Part shown: positions 50,794 to 61,000 of the stretch, in pieces
Position numbering within the stretch: the first letter of the stretch is position 1
Layout: each line of letters begins with the position of its first letter
Assembly (NCBI RefSeq): GCF_000182745.2
Contig: NC_016027.1
Coordinates: 933,001-997,000 of the forward strand
Direction: 5' to 3'
From: Komagataeibacter medellinensis NBRC 3288
GTDB taxonomy: Bacteria; Pseudomonadota; Alphaproteobacteria; Acetobacterales; Acetobacteraceae
Length of the DNA: 64,000 nucleotides
Notes under the pieces: model-generated
Seen by the model: only the letters and a program-made list of their open reading frames with translations
Database searches by the model: none
What the model was told of the DNA's origin: nothing
Translations under genes and position numbers: made by a program

Positions 50794-50827
50794 AAAGGAA
50801 GGAAATGGTTTTTTCTATCCTTCCTTT
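50794..50827. terminator. 10-bp inverted repeat between small genes
   Basis: AAAGGAAGGA (50794-50803) pairs exactly with TCCTTCCTTT (50818-50827) around a T-rich 14-base loop. It lies between the 50-aa and 43-aa frames and may be a terminator or mRNA stabiliser; the absence of a clear T run makes it uncertain. Confidence 0.35.
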
Positions 50828-50894
50828 CCCCTGTCCCCGCCCCACCCATATCTGGCAGACCCGGTGGATCCTGACTGCCGGGCAGGAGGTTGTC

Positions 50895-51026
50895 ATGGTT
50901 ATGGGAACACGTTACCGCACATCTTCCGGTCTGGACCGGCCTTCAACCATCAGGGCAATGGACCTTGTCTGTATCGGCATAGTTCTTCTGACACTGGTGC
51001 TGTGGCTTTCACTCGCTTTCTGGTAA
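50895..51026 (+). CDS. Small single-helix membrane protein, 43 aa
   Basis: ATG 50895 follows an AGGAGG site at 50884-50889. The 43-aa product has a polar 25-residue head and then one membrane helix (MDLVCIGIVLLTLVLWLSL) ending in AFW. I do not recognise it. It is the first of two adjacent small membrane-protein genes, with the next 34 bases away. Confidence 0.6.
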   Translation: MVMGTRYRTSSGLDRPSTIRAMDLVCIGIVLLTLVLWLSLAFW

Positions 51027-51060
51027 AAGCTGTTTGTTCACTCCGTTAGAGGAGGATCAG

Positions 51061-51201
51061 ATGTTCATGAACACTGTAATGCAGCGTAGCCCCCATGCCG
51101 GTGCCTATCGTGAAAGCGAGCCGCAAAGCTGGAACATTATGGGTGTTGGCCTGATTGCCGCAGCCTTTGCCCTGGCAACGGCGCTTATCTTCTTTTTGTA
51201 A
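51061..51201 (+). CDS. Small single-helix membrane protein, 46 aa
   Basis: ATG 51061 follows GAGGAGG about eight bases upstream, the best ribosome binding site in the area. The product has a polar half (QRSPHAGAYRESEPQSWNIM) and a C-terminal helix (GVGLIAAAFALATALIFFL). Layout resembles small accessory subunits of membrane complexes, but no family is recognised. Confidence 0.65.
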   Translation: MFMNTVMQRSPHAGAYRESEPQSWNIMGVGLIAAAFALATALIFFL

Positions 51202-51272
51202 ACCTGCGGAAAGGCACGTTTTTCCCCACCCGCATTTGCCCCTGAGCGGTACGATGCATCATAAAGGTGTTT

Positions 51273-51455
51273 ATGCGCCCATTCCTTGCCCTGCTTGCTC
51301 TCCTCTGCCTGACCACCGCACTGGCCGCCTGCGCTGATCGTGATCCCCGCACTGATCGCAATGCACGCGCCGCCTATGACCATGGTGGCGGCCCACAGGG
51401 CGACTGGGGCAGTCTGGGCGGCGGATGGAGTGGTCCCGGCACGATGGGGTGGTAG
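51273..51455 (+). CDS. Small lipoprotein, 60 aa
   Basis: ATG 51273 has AAGG six bases upstream; GTG 51267 is an alternative start. The N-terminus is a lipoprotein signal (FLALLALLCLTTALAAC, Cys near residue 20). The mature part is ~40 residues, with Asp/Arg followed by Gly/Trp (GGPQGDWGSLGGGWSG). No family is recognised. Confidence 0.6.
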   Translation: MRPFLALLALLCLTTALAACADRDPRTDRNARAAYDHGGGPQGDWGSLGGGWSGPGTMGW

Positions 51456-51573
51456 CCAGTTGTCTGACCTGCCTGAACAATTGCTCATCTGGCTGATACA
51501 AATTGTTAGCTGGCAGACATCTCTGTGCTACTTGGCAGCAACTATAGTGCCACCCATTCAAGATGAGGGAGGC

Positions 51574-51684
51574 ATGATGAAGCAAATCGTTTTCCTGAGT
51601 CTGGCCCTCCTGGCAGTCATGCCCGTGAATTACCCCACCATAAGCACGGCTCGCCACGCACAGCATGAAGCGGTCCCTTTTTGA
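51574..51684 (+). CDS. Tiny signal-peptide-like protein, 36 aa
   Basis: ATG 51574 has GAGGGAGG just upstream. The 36-aa frame is nearly all signal-like (MKQIVFLSLALLAVMPV) followed by a short polar end. It could be a very small secreted peptide or a leader; the strong site is the main support. Confidence 0.4.
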   Translation: MMKQIVFLSLALLAVMPVNYPTISTARHAQHEAVPF

Positions 51685-51735
51685 CCAGAAATAGTGTTCC
51701 GCCCCTGCATAAAGCCGGTTCATGCTTCCAATATC

Positions 51736-51840
51736 ATGGAAAAAATCATGTCCAGGATAAGCCTCTTCCTTGCCCTATACATGCTGGAGGCCATCATTAA
51801 CCCTTCCATTGCCCAAAGCCGGACGGAACGCATTGTATAA
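51736..51840 (+). CDS. Tiny signal-peptide-like protein, 34 aa
   Basis: A frame from ATG 51736 (or 51748) gives a short signal-like segment (ISLFLALYMLEAIINPSIAQ) and eight polar residues. There is no strong ribosome binding site. Kept at low confidence because it repeats the pattern of its neighbours. 51841-52146 shows no further gene I can support. Confidence 0.25.
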   Translation: MEKIMSRISLFLALYMLEAIINPSIAQSRTERIV

Positions 51841-52146
51841 AATCACTACACATCAGCATGCGCCTGCACACATCAATACGGAAATGAGGCACACACGCGA
51901 CTATACGCCAGTCATGGACGAAAACAGCGCGACCTACCGCAATATCGATTAAAAATGCGCAGCACAGGGGTTGGGCAATGTATCTTCGCAATCTGTAACG
52001 GTGGGCGTAAGCCAGACGACACGGCGCAATTTCTATGCCAACTGCATGCTCCAGAGCGGCACCTTGCAGCAGGACAGAAAAAACTGATCCAATCCCGGAA
52101 CGCCAGCCTCGTGCTGCCGTTGTAATCACACCTGCGGGAGGCCGAC

Positions 52147-52308
52147 ATGTCACACCTGATCAGAGTATACGCGCCCTTTATACTGCTCATGCTTCTGGCC
52201 GGATGCCACGGCGCAGGGCACGACCGTCCGACCTACTGGCACGAACATGATAGCCAGTACCGCAATTCGTACCAGCACTGGAGCCGTGGCCCCCATACCG
52301 ATCACTGA
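52147..52308 (+). CDS. Small His-rich lipoprotein, 53 aa
   Basis: ATG 52147 is preceded by GGGAGG about eight bases upstream. The signal ends in the lipobox LLAGC (Cys near residue 20). The mature part is ~33 residues, rich in His, Tyr and Trp (HDRPTYWHEHDSQY, then HWSRGPHTDH). Metal binding is possible but not shown. No family recognised. It ends the run of small genes before the phage remnant. Confidence 0.6.
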   Translation: MSHLIRVYAPFILLMLLAGCHGAGHDRPTYWHEHDSQYRNSYQHWSRGPHTDH

Positions 52309-52460
52309 TGTCATATGACAACGGATAAACCGGGCCGTGTACTGCATATCACGATTTTTGTTCATACCCCCAGTGGAGAAGGAGGCATTAATGTATTGAA
52401 CTACGCAATGACTGTCAGCTTACAGGTTTTCATAAAATAAAACCTATAGTTATCCTATTT

Positions 52461-53032
52461 TTATTTCCTGAAAACCGGATGATCCGGATTGAGCCGCTTT
52501 TTTCCCAGGCGCATGGCATGCCGCATCGAAAACATGTGCGCGATGCCCCGAAACTGGCAACGTATTGCAACCAGATACGACCGGTGAGCGTGTACATTCA
52601 GGCCGCCAAACGCAACATTGGTTAGCGCCTGCCCCATGGTCCAGTCGTTATGCTCGCCCTGCGAAATGCCGTCATTCAGCGGTTCCAGCGCCGCCTATCC
52701 GGCCATGCCCTGCGTGGCCCCGGCCAAAGCGCGGGTTGCAAGTCCGCTTTCGACGTTGAACCGACCAAGAATGGATGCCGTACGGACCGCCCCCATGCCC
52801 GGCATGAAGGTCGGGGCGACGTTCAGCGGATCAAGGAACTGTGGCAGCAGGCCGCCGCCAATGCGGGCCGTCCTGCCAAGTATATCACCCGACCCGCGGG
52901 CCATGGTGGCCTGTCGCACGGCCTACGCGTGCTTCTGCTGATAAAGATCATTAGCCAGAGCATCCCACACCGGCGCACTGAACTTCAGGTCCGGCGCCTG
53001 ATAGCGGCTGTTGGCCAGATTGTTAAGCAGCA
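52461..53032 (-). pseudogene. Decayed prophage gene with two in-frame amber codons
   Basis: One minus-strand frame is continuous from ATG 53032 to TAA at 52461, except for TAG at 52923-52925 and TAG at 52695-52697. The translated pieces (SAPVWDALANDLYQQ, then GRTARIGGGLLPQFLDPLNVA and LTNVAFGGLNVH) read as one protein resembling large virion or internal proteins of some podophages, which I recall only loosely. The true 5' end may lie further upstream. 52309-52460 is AT-rich and empty. Confidence 0.45.
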
Positions 53033-53144
53033 TGGGCCTGCACCGACAAACTACCAGCCCCCTGCGTAGCACGCTGACCCACATCAACGTCTGGCGCACG
53101 CGCGAGGGCCTGCTGCCCGTCGTGCTCCAGAAGGAGAAAACATC

Positions 53145-53366
53145 GTGACCGACACCAGCATGGGCGATGAAGTCTCCCGCTCCCGATTTAACCCTGAGCC
53201 GCATGCCTGTGATCGCAAGGTGCGCAACATCCCTTTGAGAGAGCCAACGATCTCGCAATCGCTCCGTCTGCTGATCCAAACCTGGGCCATGCTGAACCCA
53301 AACGCCACCATTGAGGAACGGCAATACCGCGCAGCACTCGTGGCTACAGAAATTGCGGGGCGATAG
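53145..53366 (+). CDS. Small phage-associated hypothetical protein, 73 aa
   Basis: GTG 53145 has AAGGAG ten bases upstream and overlaps the TGA of a preceding 38-codon frame (53032-53148), a GTGA junction typical of coupled phage genes. The product ends in a helical, basic stretch (SQSLRLLIQTWAMLNPNATI, EERQYRAALVATEIAGR). No family is recognised. It lies between the amber-broken gene and the integrase remnant, so it may itself be non-functional debris. Confidence 0.4.
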   Translation: MTDTSMGDEVSRSRFNPEPHACDRKVRNIPLREPTISQSLRLLIQTWAMLNPNATIEERQYRAALVATEIAGR

Positions 53367-53429
53367 GGGCATGGACACCCTCCGTCGTGACCAGAGCGCC
53401 CTGTCCCGCCTGCTGTCAGCCTGCGTGGC

Positions 53430-54029
53430 GTGGAGCTGGATCACCAGCAACTCTGCCCTGATTTTTTGACCAAACGATCATCTGTGAACGGCGCGACCCG
53501 ATCACCCCGCCCTGTCCCGATTCGGTGGCACTGGTCAAAGCCGCCCACCATGGGCGCAATTCTTGATCTGCTGGAACAGACGGGCATGCGGGAAAACGAA
53601 GCTATCAGCCTAACGGTTGACAATGTGGACCATGAAGCTGCTCCGTACCAAGACAAGCCTGCCCCGCATGATCGCATGGGTCACACCAGACAGAGGATGC
53701 CACGGCATTACTGGAGCAGGCGCCCCGTACCGGCTTCCTGTTCCTCAACCTTGGCGGCAATCCCTACCGCAACGCAGCCTCGAATTACGGGCAGATCATG
53801 CGCCGGGTGGCCGCACGGTGTGAAGCCGTGGGCATTCCGTTTGCCCGCTTTCGCATCCACGACCTTCGCCATCCGGTGGCTCAAGGCCGGTGGGGACATC
53901 TACCGGCTGAGCCGCCATCTGGGCCACACATCGGTCAAGACGACCGAGAGCTACCTGTCCGCCCTGACGGCGGATGAACTGGACCATGTGCTGCATGTCG
54001 GCACAAAAGTCGGCACAGAAGCCCCATGA
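53430..54029 (+). pseudogene. Frameshifted tyrosine recombinase (phage integrase) remnant
   Basis: Integrase pieces are spread over frames. GAILDLLEQTGMRENEAISLTVDNVDHE, with the first catalytic Arg region, is in one frame. FLFLNLGGNPYRNAASNYG to FARFRIHDLRH, with the His-x-x-Arg box, is in a second. KAGGDIYRLSRHLGHTSVKTTESYLS, with the last His and the catalytic Tyr, is again in the first. At least two frameshifts are therefore needed, and the N-terminal domain is missing. It ends 68 bases before tRNA-Ser and marks the edge of an old integrated element. Confidence 0.8.
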
Positions 54030-54096
54030 AGGCAGCGATTTTTTGTGCGCCCCAACCCCTAGACGGCGGCGGAATACCTAGCTAAATAACCCCTAT

Positions 54097-54187
<91 letters not shown>

Positions 54188-54245
54188 TCATTCCAGAAAT
54201 TCCTATAAAAGATTGTTTGAACAACAAATCATTGATAAAAAATAA

Positions 54246-54321
54246 GAAAAGTTCTTGGGTGTCGCCTTTTTTTAAAAGGTAGCGTCTTGTGGAGCTTTTT
54301 AGAAAAATTCACCAACAACTT
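54246..54321 (-). repeat. Dispersed two-hairpin repeat, copy 3 (inverted)
   Basis: Read on the minus strand this segment has the same order as copies 1 and 2: GGTGAATTTTTCTAAAAAGC, then AGACGCTACC, then AAAAAAAGGCGACACCCAAG. It is more diverged than the others. It sits just past the stop of the pglX-like gene, in the 250-base gap after tRNA-Ser. Confidence 0.65.
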
Positions 54322-54436
54322 TTATAATTTCAGGATATTATTGAGCCTGACTTTCCAAATAGCCTATAAGGTATGGAAGTGGTTGACGTTTTCACATCAC
54401 TTCTACTGTCACCCCAATGTCCGTCGCGGAATACAC

Positions 54437-57400
54437 TCAGCCATCTGGCGCTTCCAGTCCTTTGATCGGTTTCAGCGCGCCTGCAAATAGAGGGTAGTTG
54501 CGCCTTACCCCATCATCCAGATCAATGGCGATCTTCTGCTGCGCCATCGGAACAACCACCTCCCTTACCCATCGGGTCAGTTCTTCAATCTGCCTGTCCA
54601 CCACGCCAACGGCTTTCTGTATCCGGGCACGCTTGCTGTATGTGGCAGTCGGGTTATCGACCAACCTTTCCAGCAGACCACGTTCAGCGTCCAGCCTGAT
54701 CATGAATTCGTGCACGTACCGGTCCAGCATGACCGATACGGTGTCAGGCCGGTAGCGATGCATGTAGATCAGTGCATTGAAGCTGCCTCCGGGGCTGGAA
54801 AACATCCAGTAAATCGGGCGCTTCCTGTAACGACAAACATGATAGTCGTAGAAATCCCTGATGAACCAGTTGCGCAGGTCCTTGCCCAGCGCTTTTTCAA
54901 TAAATGCAAGGTTTTCGTGAAAACCCGCCGCGCCAAAGGTCACGCGCAGGAAATCATGGGCATAGGTCACGATATCACTGGCAAACCAGTTGCGATCCAT
55001 TACGGGAATGACATTGTCGCGGTCGGGGACAAAACGGGGTTCTGGCACGCGCGCCAGGTACGCATCCATTCCTTCCCCCTGACTGGCAAGGATCAGGCCG
55101 GGCACATCAGGGCTATACCGGCCAAACATGCAGCCCACGGCATAATGGAGAAGTTCGGCCACGGTATCATACAGCAGAAGCCTCTCCCGCTCCACCATAC
55201 GTACCTTGCCACCATAGCGATAGGCCGGGTTGCAGGTCAGCGTAATGTCCTCAACCGGCACTTCGGGGGCCACTTCGCCATGCAGGCCATAGGCGTTGAT
55301 GAACAGACGGTTATTCTCCTGCTCCAGTTGCTGCATCCTGTCCGTCATACCCTGCCAGCACGAGCGCAGTCGGTCATAACTACCCTGCACCGACCCCGCT
55401 CTGTGCGCGGGCGAGAGCAGTGGTAGTATGGTAAAATCCCAGGAGGTTTCGCTGGCATCCCAATCTGATTTTCCGATTTCCACGGCAGCACGGACCGTTC
55501 GGTCAATCGCATCAACTGCCAATGTGTCAGGCAGGGGAATTGCCGCCACGTTGTTGACCTGAAAATTCAGGGTCGGGTTCATGGCCTTCAGGAAAAGCCG
55601 GGCAGTTCTTGCGCACAATGCGCCCGTATAAATTGGCAGATGCGCAGGCGCATCAGGGAACAGCGAGCAGCCTGCCATATCAAAAATAAAGCCTTGCGGC
55701 TGCTGACGTACGCCAAAATAGGAAGATGATAGGAACGACCAACTTACCGATGGGCTGAAATAGCGATTCCTTGCCCGCGGATATGCCCGCCCGGATGCGA
55801 GGATATCACGCCCCCCCGCTTCCCAGTTTACGACATGCTCCGCATTACCATACCATTTCCTGAATGCGCCGCCCTTGGCGTATGGGAACCACTTCTGTCC
55901 AGACAGAATGGCCTGTTCAGGCGATGCGGCATGAGGCAGGAAACGTTCGCGGCTGATCTCATGCCATTTCCTGACGAACCGCGCGTTTCTACCCGTCGTC
56001 ATTCCACACAGGACTGCTGCCGTATCCCCTATCAGCGGAAAGCGGGAGAAGCAGCGCCGGAAATCCTCGGACAGCCAGTATGCGATCGGACTGCCCGGGA
56101 TTTTTCTGAAATCCTCCGCCGATGCACGATACACCCAGGAGCACGCGCCGTTCTCGATAGCCATGCGCAATCGGGTTCGTTTTTCAAACTCCGAACCGCC
56201 ATCGACAAGGCGGATGAAGGTGCCTTCAAGGTTTACGCCACGGACTTTCCCGATCACGAATGCCGTGGTGGAGACTACCGCACCACCAATATTGTCAAAC
56301 GCCCGCTCTCCCAGATGGGCCATGGACAGGATCACGGAATTCGCAAATAACCTGTCCCGTAGCTTTTCATATGATGACAGGAACATCCATGACTGCATGT
56401 TGATCATGGCCATCAGTCCATGTTCGACACACAGCCCAAGTGCGCGTTCCATGAACACGGCAAACAGATCGGACCGGCTATCTGGGTAGTGCGCCTTGAC
56501 GAAAGCGCCCAGTGTTTCGTTCATCCCCTTCCCGCCCATATAAGGCGGGTTAGCCACCACAACATGATAATGCGGCGACAGGACCTGAACCATACGCAGC
56601 ACAGTCATGACACGGACCTGCAGGTCATTGCGCACCGGGTTGCCGCCACAATCCCATGCCGCCACCACCTGCTGCACCCTGCCCACGTTGCACAGTTCCG
56701 GCACGACCAGCGAGCCGAAATTCTTTGCCTGCCCGAACTGCGCCAGCGTCCCGCGCAGCGCGTCAGTAAACAGGTCGCGCCCGACCATGGTGGCAATATC
56801 GTGCATCTCGGCCGGACTGAAGGTCACGTCCTGCAAAACGACAATATCGGGTTTTACCTTCATGTGCATGAAACGCTGCCGCCCAAGCCGTGTTGCCGCC
56901 TTCATCGACAGGGCAAACATCGCCAAAGCGCCAGCACGCCCGTCAATTTCGATTCCGGTCAGGTTATGCGTCAGGATCAGCGCCGGGATGGCCGTGGCTT
57001 CATACCCCGCTTCCTCATAAATTGCATGGAGCAGGTCAAACGCATAGGTCAGCATGTGGCCCGCGCCACAGGCTGGATCACACAGGCGTATCTGCTCGGG
57101 CCGCTCAATGCGCGGGAAAGGAATCCGGGGGCCATCGGGTGCGATGTAATATGCCATCCGCGTGGCCAGTTGCGCGTGCGGGTGATTGAGCATCCACAAC
57201 CGTCCCAGCGCATTTTCTACAAGGTAGCGTACAATCCAGCGCGGCGTGAACAGTTGCGTTGCAGCGGGAATATCCTGCGCCGTGATCCTGATATTCCGTT
57301 TCAGCCCCGCAAAGACCTGGTCTTTCTTTTCCCTGATATAAAACTGATAGAGCCAGCCAATGATCTCGACATCCTGACACGCCTCTTCCGTCATGACCGC

Positions 57401-57949
57401 ACGCAGGCGGCCGAGAATGCTGTCAGGTAACAGCAGGTCATCGGGCATCAACAAATCAGTATAGTCATCTGCCCGGTTGGGGTCGTGTGCAGATGCAAAC
57501 AGATAAGGCATCAGGGCATGCCACTGCGTGCAGGCATGGATCAGTAACCGCCGATATGCCTCTGCCCGCCCGTCATGGGGGGATTGGGTGCCGTTCAGAT
57601 ATCGGGCAATGTCAGGACAGGTGGCATCCGGCAAGTGACCGGCCATGGCCTGTTCCAGAATTTCTGGCCAGATGCCACCATCAGCGGGGGATACCACACG
57701 GGGGTGGGTCAGCCCCGTTACATCCATGAAACGCAGTGCGGTAAAACGGTTGAACCACGTGCACGCCACCTGCCCGACGACCTGCCTGCGGTCTTTCGTC
57801 ACAGCGGCCTCCAGCCGGGCAATCGCGCCAGGATGGTCACGCCGGGCCGTAGCCCCTTCGGCCAGCACCCTGTCCAACCGAACAGCCACCTGGTCAATCA
57901 GCACAATGCGCGCAGCATAGGCAAATCTCTGCAGCGCACTGGTATCCAT
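54437..57949 (-). CDS. pglX: BREX-type adenine DNA methyltransferase PglX (solitary)
   Basis: This protein resembles BREX PglX/BrxX, the N6-adenine methyltransferase that marks host DNA in BREX phage defence. It is ~1170 aa, full length for the family. ATG 57949 (MDTSALQRFAYAARIVLIDQ) was chosen because family members start this way; the frame is open to 58000. Counting from 57949, QLFTPRWIVRYLVENALGRLW (near 232) precedes the SAM motif DPACGAGH at about 291-298 and the catalytic NPPYMGG at about 467-473. A long C-terminal specificity region follows. No brxA, brxB, brxC, pglZ or brxL lies within the window. It starts 84 bases after the bcsAB stop on the same strand, near a tRNA/integrase scar. 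Confidence 0.85.
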   Translation of the reverse strand: MDTSALQRFAYAARIVLIDQVAVRLDRVLAEGATARRDHPGAIARLEAAVTKDRRQVVGQVACTWFNRFTALRFMDVTGLTHPRVVSPADGGIWPEILEQAMAGHLPDATCPDIARYLNGTQSPHDGRAEAYRRLLIHACTQWHALMPYLFASAHDPNRADDYTDLLMPDDLLLPDSILGRLRAVMTEEACQDVEIIGWLYQFYIREKKDQVFAGLKRNIRITAQDIPAATQLFTPRWIVRYLVENALGRLWMLNHPHAQLATRMAYYIAPDGPRIPFPRIERPEQIRLCDPACGAGHMLTYAFDLLHAIYEEAGYEATAIPALILTHNLTGIEIDGRAGALAMFALSMKAATRLGRQRFMHMKVKPDIVVLQDVTFSPAEMHDIATMVGRDLFTDALRGTLAQFGQAKNFGSLVVPELCNVGRVQQVVAAWDCGGNPVRNDLQVRVMTVLRMVQVLSPHYHVVVANPPYMGGKGMNETLGAFVKAHYPDSRSDLFAVFMERALGLCVEHGLMAMINMQSWMFLSSYEKLRDRLFANSVILSMAHLGERAFDNIGGAVVSTTAFVIGKVRGVNLEGTFIRLVDGGSEFEKRTRLRMAIENGACSWVYRASAEDFRKIPGSPIAYWLSEDFRRCFSRFPLIGDTAAVLCGMTTGRNARFVRKWHEISRERFLPHAASPEQAILSGQKWFPYAKGGAFRKWYGNAEHVVNWEAGGRDILASGRAYPRARNRYFSPSVSWSFLSSSYFGVRQQPQGFIFDMAGCSLFPDAPAHLPIYTGALCARTARLFLKAMNPTLNFQVNNVAAIPLPDTLAVDAIDRTVRAAVEIGKSDWDASETSWDFTILPLLSPAHRAGSVQGSYDRLRSCWQGMTDRMQQLEQENNRLFINAYGLHGEVAPEVPVEDITLTCNPAYRYGGKVRMVERERLLLYDTVAELLHYAVGCMFGRYSPDVPGLILASQGEGMDAYLARVPEPRFVPDRDNVIPVMDRNWFASDIVTYAHDFLRVTFGAAGFHENLAFIEKALGKDLRNWFIRDFYDYHVCRYRKRPIYWMFSSPGGSFNALIYMHRYRPDTVSVMLDRYVHEFMIRLDAERGLLERLVDNPTATYSKRARIQKAVGVVDRQIEELTRWVREVVVPMAQQKIAIDLDDGVRRNYPLFAGALKPIKGLEAPDG

Positions 57950-58033
57950 CAGGTCATCACTTTCCCGCCCGCATCGTGCCCGGCCGGCAGGGTCTGTCAT
58001 CTGATCATGGTACGGGACCTGTGCCTGCGGGGG

Positions 58034-61000
58034 TCAGTGCTTTTCCTCCCGCGCCGTTTCCTCATCCAGCTTCTCCTGGGCCTTTACACGGCGGTGCGCA
58101 CGCGCACGCAGCCATAGCCACGCACCGGTACCCATCATGGCGGCTCCTATGACACCCAGGATGTACATCACCAACGGATGCCGCGACAGGAACCAATCCA
58201 GCCACATCCACCATGGCAGGTGCCCCACGGTATAGGTGGGTGCGGTACGATAGGTGGTAAAACGCTCGCCATTCTTGATTACAAGATCGCCCTGTATGGT
58301 GGGCAGCACCTTGGTATCATGCAGGCTGGCGACCAGTTCGTGAATGCGACCCCCATTCTCCCCCAGCAAGGCCAGTACGGAACGGTGGTTTGCATAAGGG
58401 GACTGGCTTCCGATCATCAGCGCCGCGTTATGCACCGGCGCATCCAGGTTGGCGCTTACACCATTACGCAGGCCACCACCGTCACGATCCTGAAATATGT
58501 ACCAGATCCCCTGCAGGCCCGTCTCCTGCCCAACACGGATATGTCCGTCGTCAATCTGGTAAGCCGAGCGCGAAAGCAGGGCGGCCCCCGCCCCCAATTG
58601 TCCCACTGGTGCCAGCAGGATCACGTCGCCCTCCGGCGGGGCATGGGCAATGTCTTCCGTCGTGGCAAAATGGATACCTGAGACCGGATACCATGTAACC
58701 GACCCGAAAAAACCCATGAGATCAAGATAGGCCCCGATTGTATCGGTATCGGGGGTGGGCGGCAGTACAATCGTCGTCTCCCCCAGATCCGCCATACGGG
58801 AGAATGGAAAACCGATTTCAGCAAAATAGGACAGGTTGGGCAGTTCGGTAAAATGCACCCCACGACGGAAATCCAGCACGGAATCGGAATCGATTTCCAG
58901 ATGCAGGGAACTGGGCGTGCGGCGGCACGCACCGCGGTCAACAGGCCGGGTATCGAACTGGAACTGCAACTCGTTCTGTCCGAACAGGAGCCATGGCGGG
59001 ATGGCCGTGACATGACCAACCGCGCCCGCATGCTGGGTTACCATCCGTTCGGACCAGGTGTGCCACAGGCTGTTGTTCAGCAGGGAATAGCTCTGGACAT
59101 AAGTATTGTTGACACTGACATCAAGACGCGAGGCCGCGATATCCACGACCGGGTTGCCCGGCGCTCTTACCCACAGGTCCATAAGGAATGGCAGCCTGTG
59201 CCATGTGTACAGGTCCGGTGCCAGATGAAACGGCAGGTGCAGCGTATCGGACGCGAACCCGCCCGCCTGCAGGTCCCCTGCCGTGACCAGTTCACCAAAG
59301 CGGACGGGGCGATCCGTCGGAATGAAGGAAGGCGCATCATAGGGCACGCGCGGGCGCAGGCTCACATCCTCCACCTTCATGCTGGACAGATCACCCAACG
59401 TATCGGAAGAAAAAACCAGCCTGCGGGCCGCGACTTCCACCTCGGCCGGGTTGCGACCGGTTACTACCAGGATGGTACCCCACTTGTCGTTCGGGTTCGC
59501 AATCTCGGACAAGGTGGGGCCTGATGGCTGGGTGCCGTGATCATCCAGCGCAAGCCCGGTTCCAATCTCGATCGCATTGCCCGTATCGGGAAGCGTGCGC
59601 GAAACCGGAAAGGTGAGCTGCCGCGTATCGGCCAGCCTGCCAAACCAGGAGGCCACAAGCCCCCCCGCCCTCATGATCTCGGGCACCATCGCACTGCCAG
59701 GCAGCACCACGGGCACCCGCATCGCAACCTTCAGGTTGGGATCGAAAAAGGGCGTGGGTAGCCTGCTCAGGCTCCGTACTGGTTCAATGCGGGCTGTGGT
59801 CAAGGTTATGGTGGACTGGTCAGATATCTGCGCCCACATTACATCATTATACAGGTCGTTGCAGTCGCGCCTGTATTCACCGGCAAAGCGGAAGTTGAGC
59901 TTGCTGTCTCCAGTAAAATAAAGGGGGTCGATGGTAAATTCCAGCGGTCCGAACGTGGGATGGGCCGGGTCTATGCGGATCGTGCCCACATACTGCTCGT
60001 TAAGCGTGACAGTAATGGCCGTGGCTTCAGGCAGGAGCGAGGGCGAAATCGCCCCAGCCAGACTCAGCGTGGCATGAGTGACTACGCGATTGGCCGGCAC
60101 GACCACATCCACACCCTGCAACGGAGAAAAGCCGCGCAACGTAAGCGGCCCCGGATAAGGGTTGAGGTCACGGAACGCGATGGTGCGCGTAATTTCGGTA
60201 TCGGCCACCCGGTCGGCCAGTTTCTGGTCCAGGATATCGGTGGCGGGCGGAATGTCCCCGCTATTCGTATCCCCCAGCGGGGTCAGATGCGAAACGCCGG
60301 TATGGCTGTAACCAGCGGGCATCTGCGCCCGCGCTGGAAAGACCGCCAGCATTGCCCCCACCACCAGCATGACGAGGCCAGTCCCGACCCTGCGGGGCAC
60401 GGGTGGAATGACCAGGCTTTTCTTTTCCAGCGTTTCTTCCTCGTGCACGCTTTCGCCACTTTCTTCCTGCCCCTTTGACGGGAGGCTCCACAGATAAGGC
60501 GGCGAAAACAGGCCACCTATACTTTTAATTACCTGATATATACTGTTCAATGGCCGGTCATTCTTGAAATCCGACCAGTTATTCCAGGCATCGCTGCGCC
60601 CAAATACCAGGCTGACGACCTCCCGTTCCTCTTCCATGGTATCAAGCTTCCATTGCAGGTGCAGCCATGAACCGCGCTGCTGTCCAAGAATGCGCGCGGG
60701 CACCGCCACCTCAATCCCGTCATCGGGCTTGCTGTAGCGCAGGATGATATCCACCGGGGTCTCGACCTGTTCTGGCAGGTGCAGATTGATGCCCGCACCG
60801 CCAAGCGAAATATCGGTGGTATGGGCCTGGAACACCCTGCCATCCTCAAAGCACACCTCAACGGGCAACCGGACCCGGACGCGGGGCTTGTGGCGGATCT
60901 GCCGCGTCTCGCGCCCGACAGCAATGGATGCCAGCACCACGATCAGACTTATGGCAATCCACACCGTATTGAGCGCAAAGGACTGGAACGCCAGTTTCTG

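Noticed and set aside
52461-53032. Amber recoding in a living phage
   Set aside because: Attractive because both stops are TAG, but the neighbouring integrase is frameshifted, so decay is far more likely.
54710-57430. Plus-strand frames of 238 and 336 codons opposite pglX
   Set aside because: Antisense to a gene with clear SAM and NPPY motifs; no ribosome binding sites or domains.
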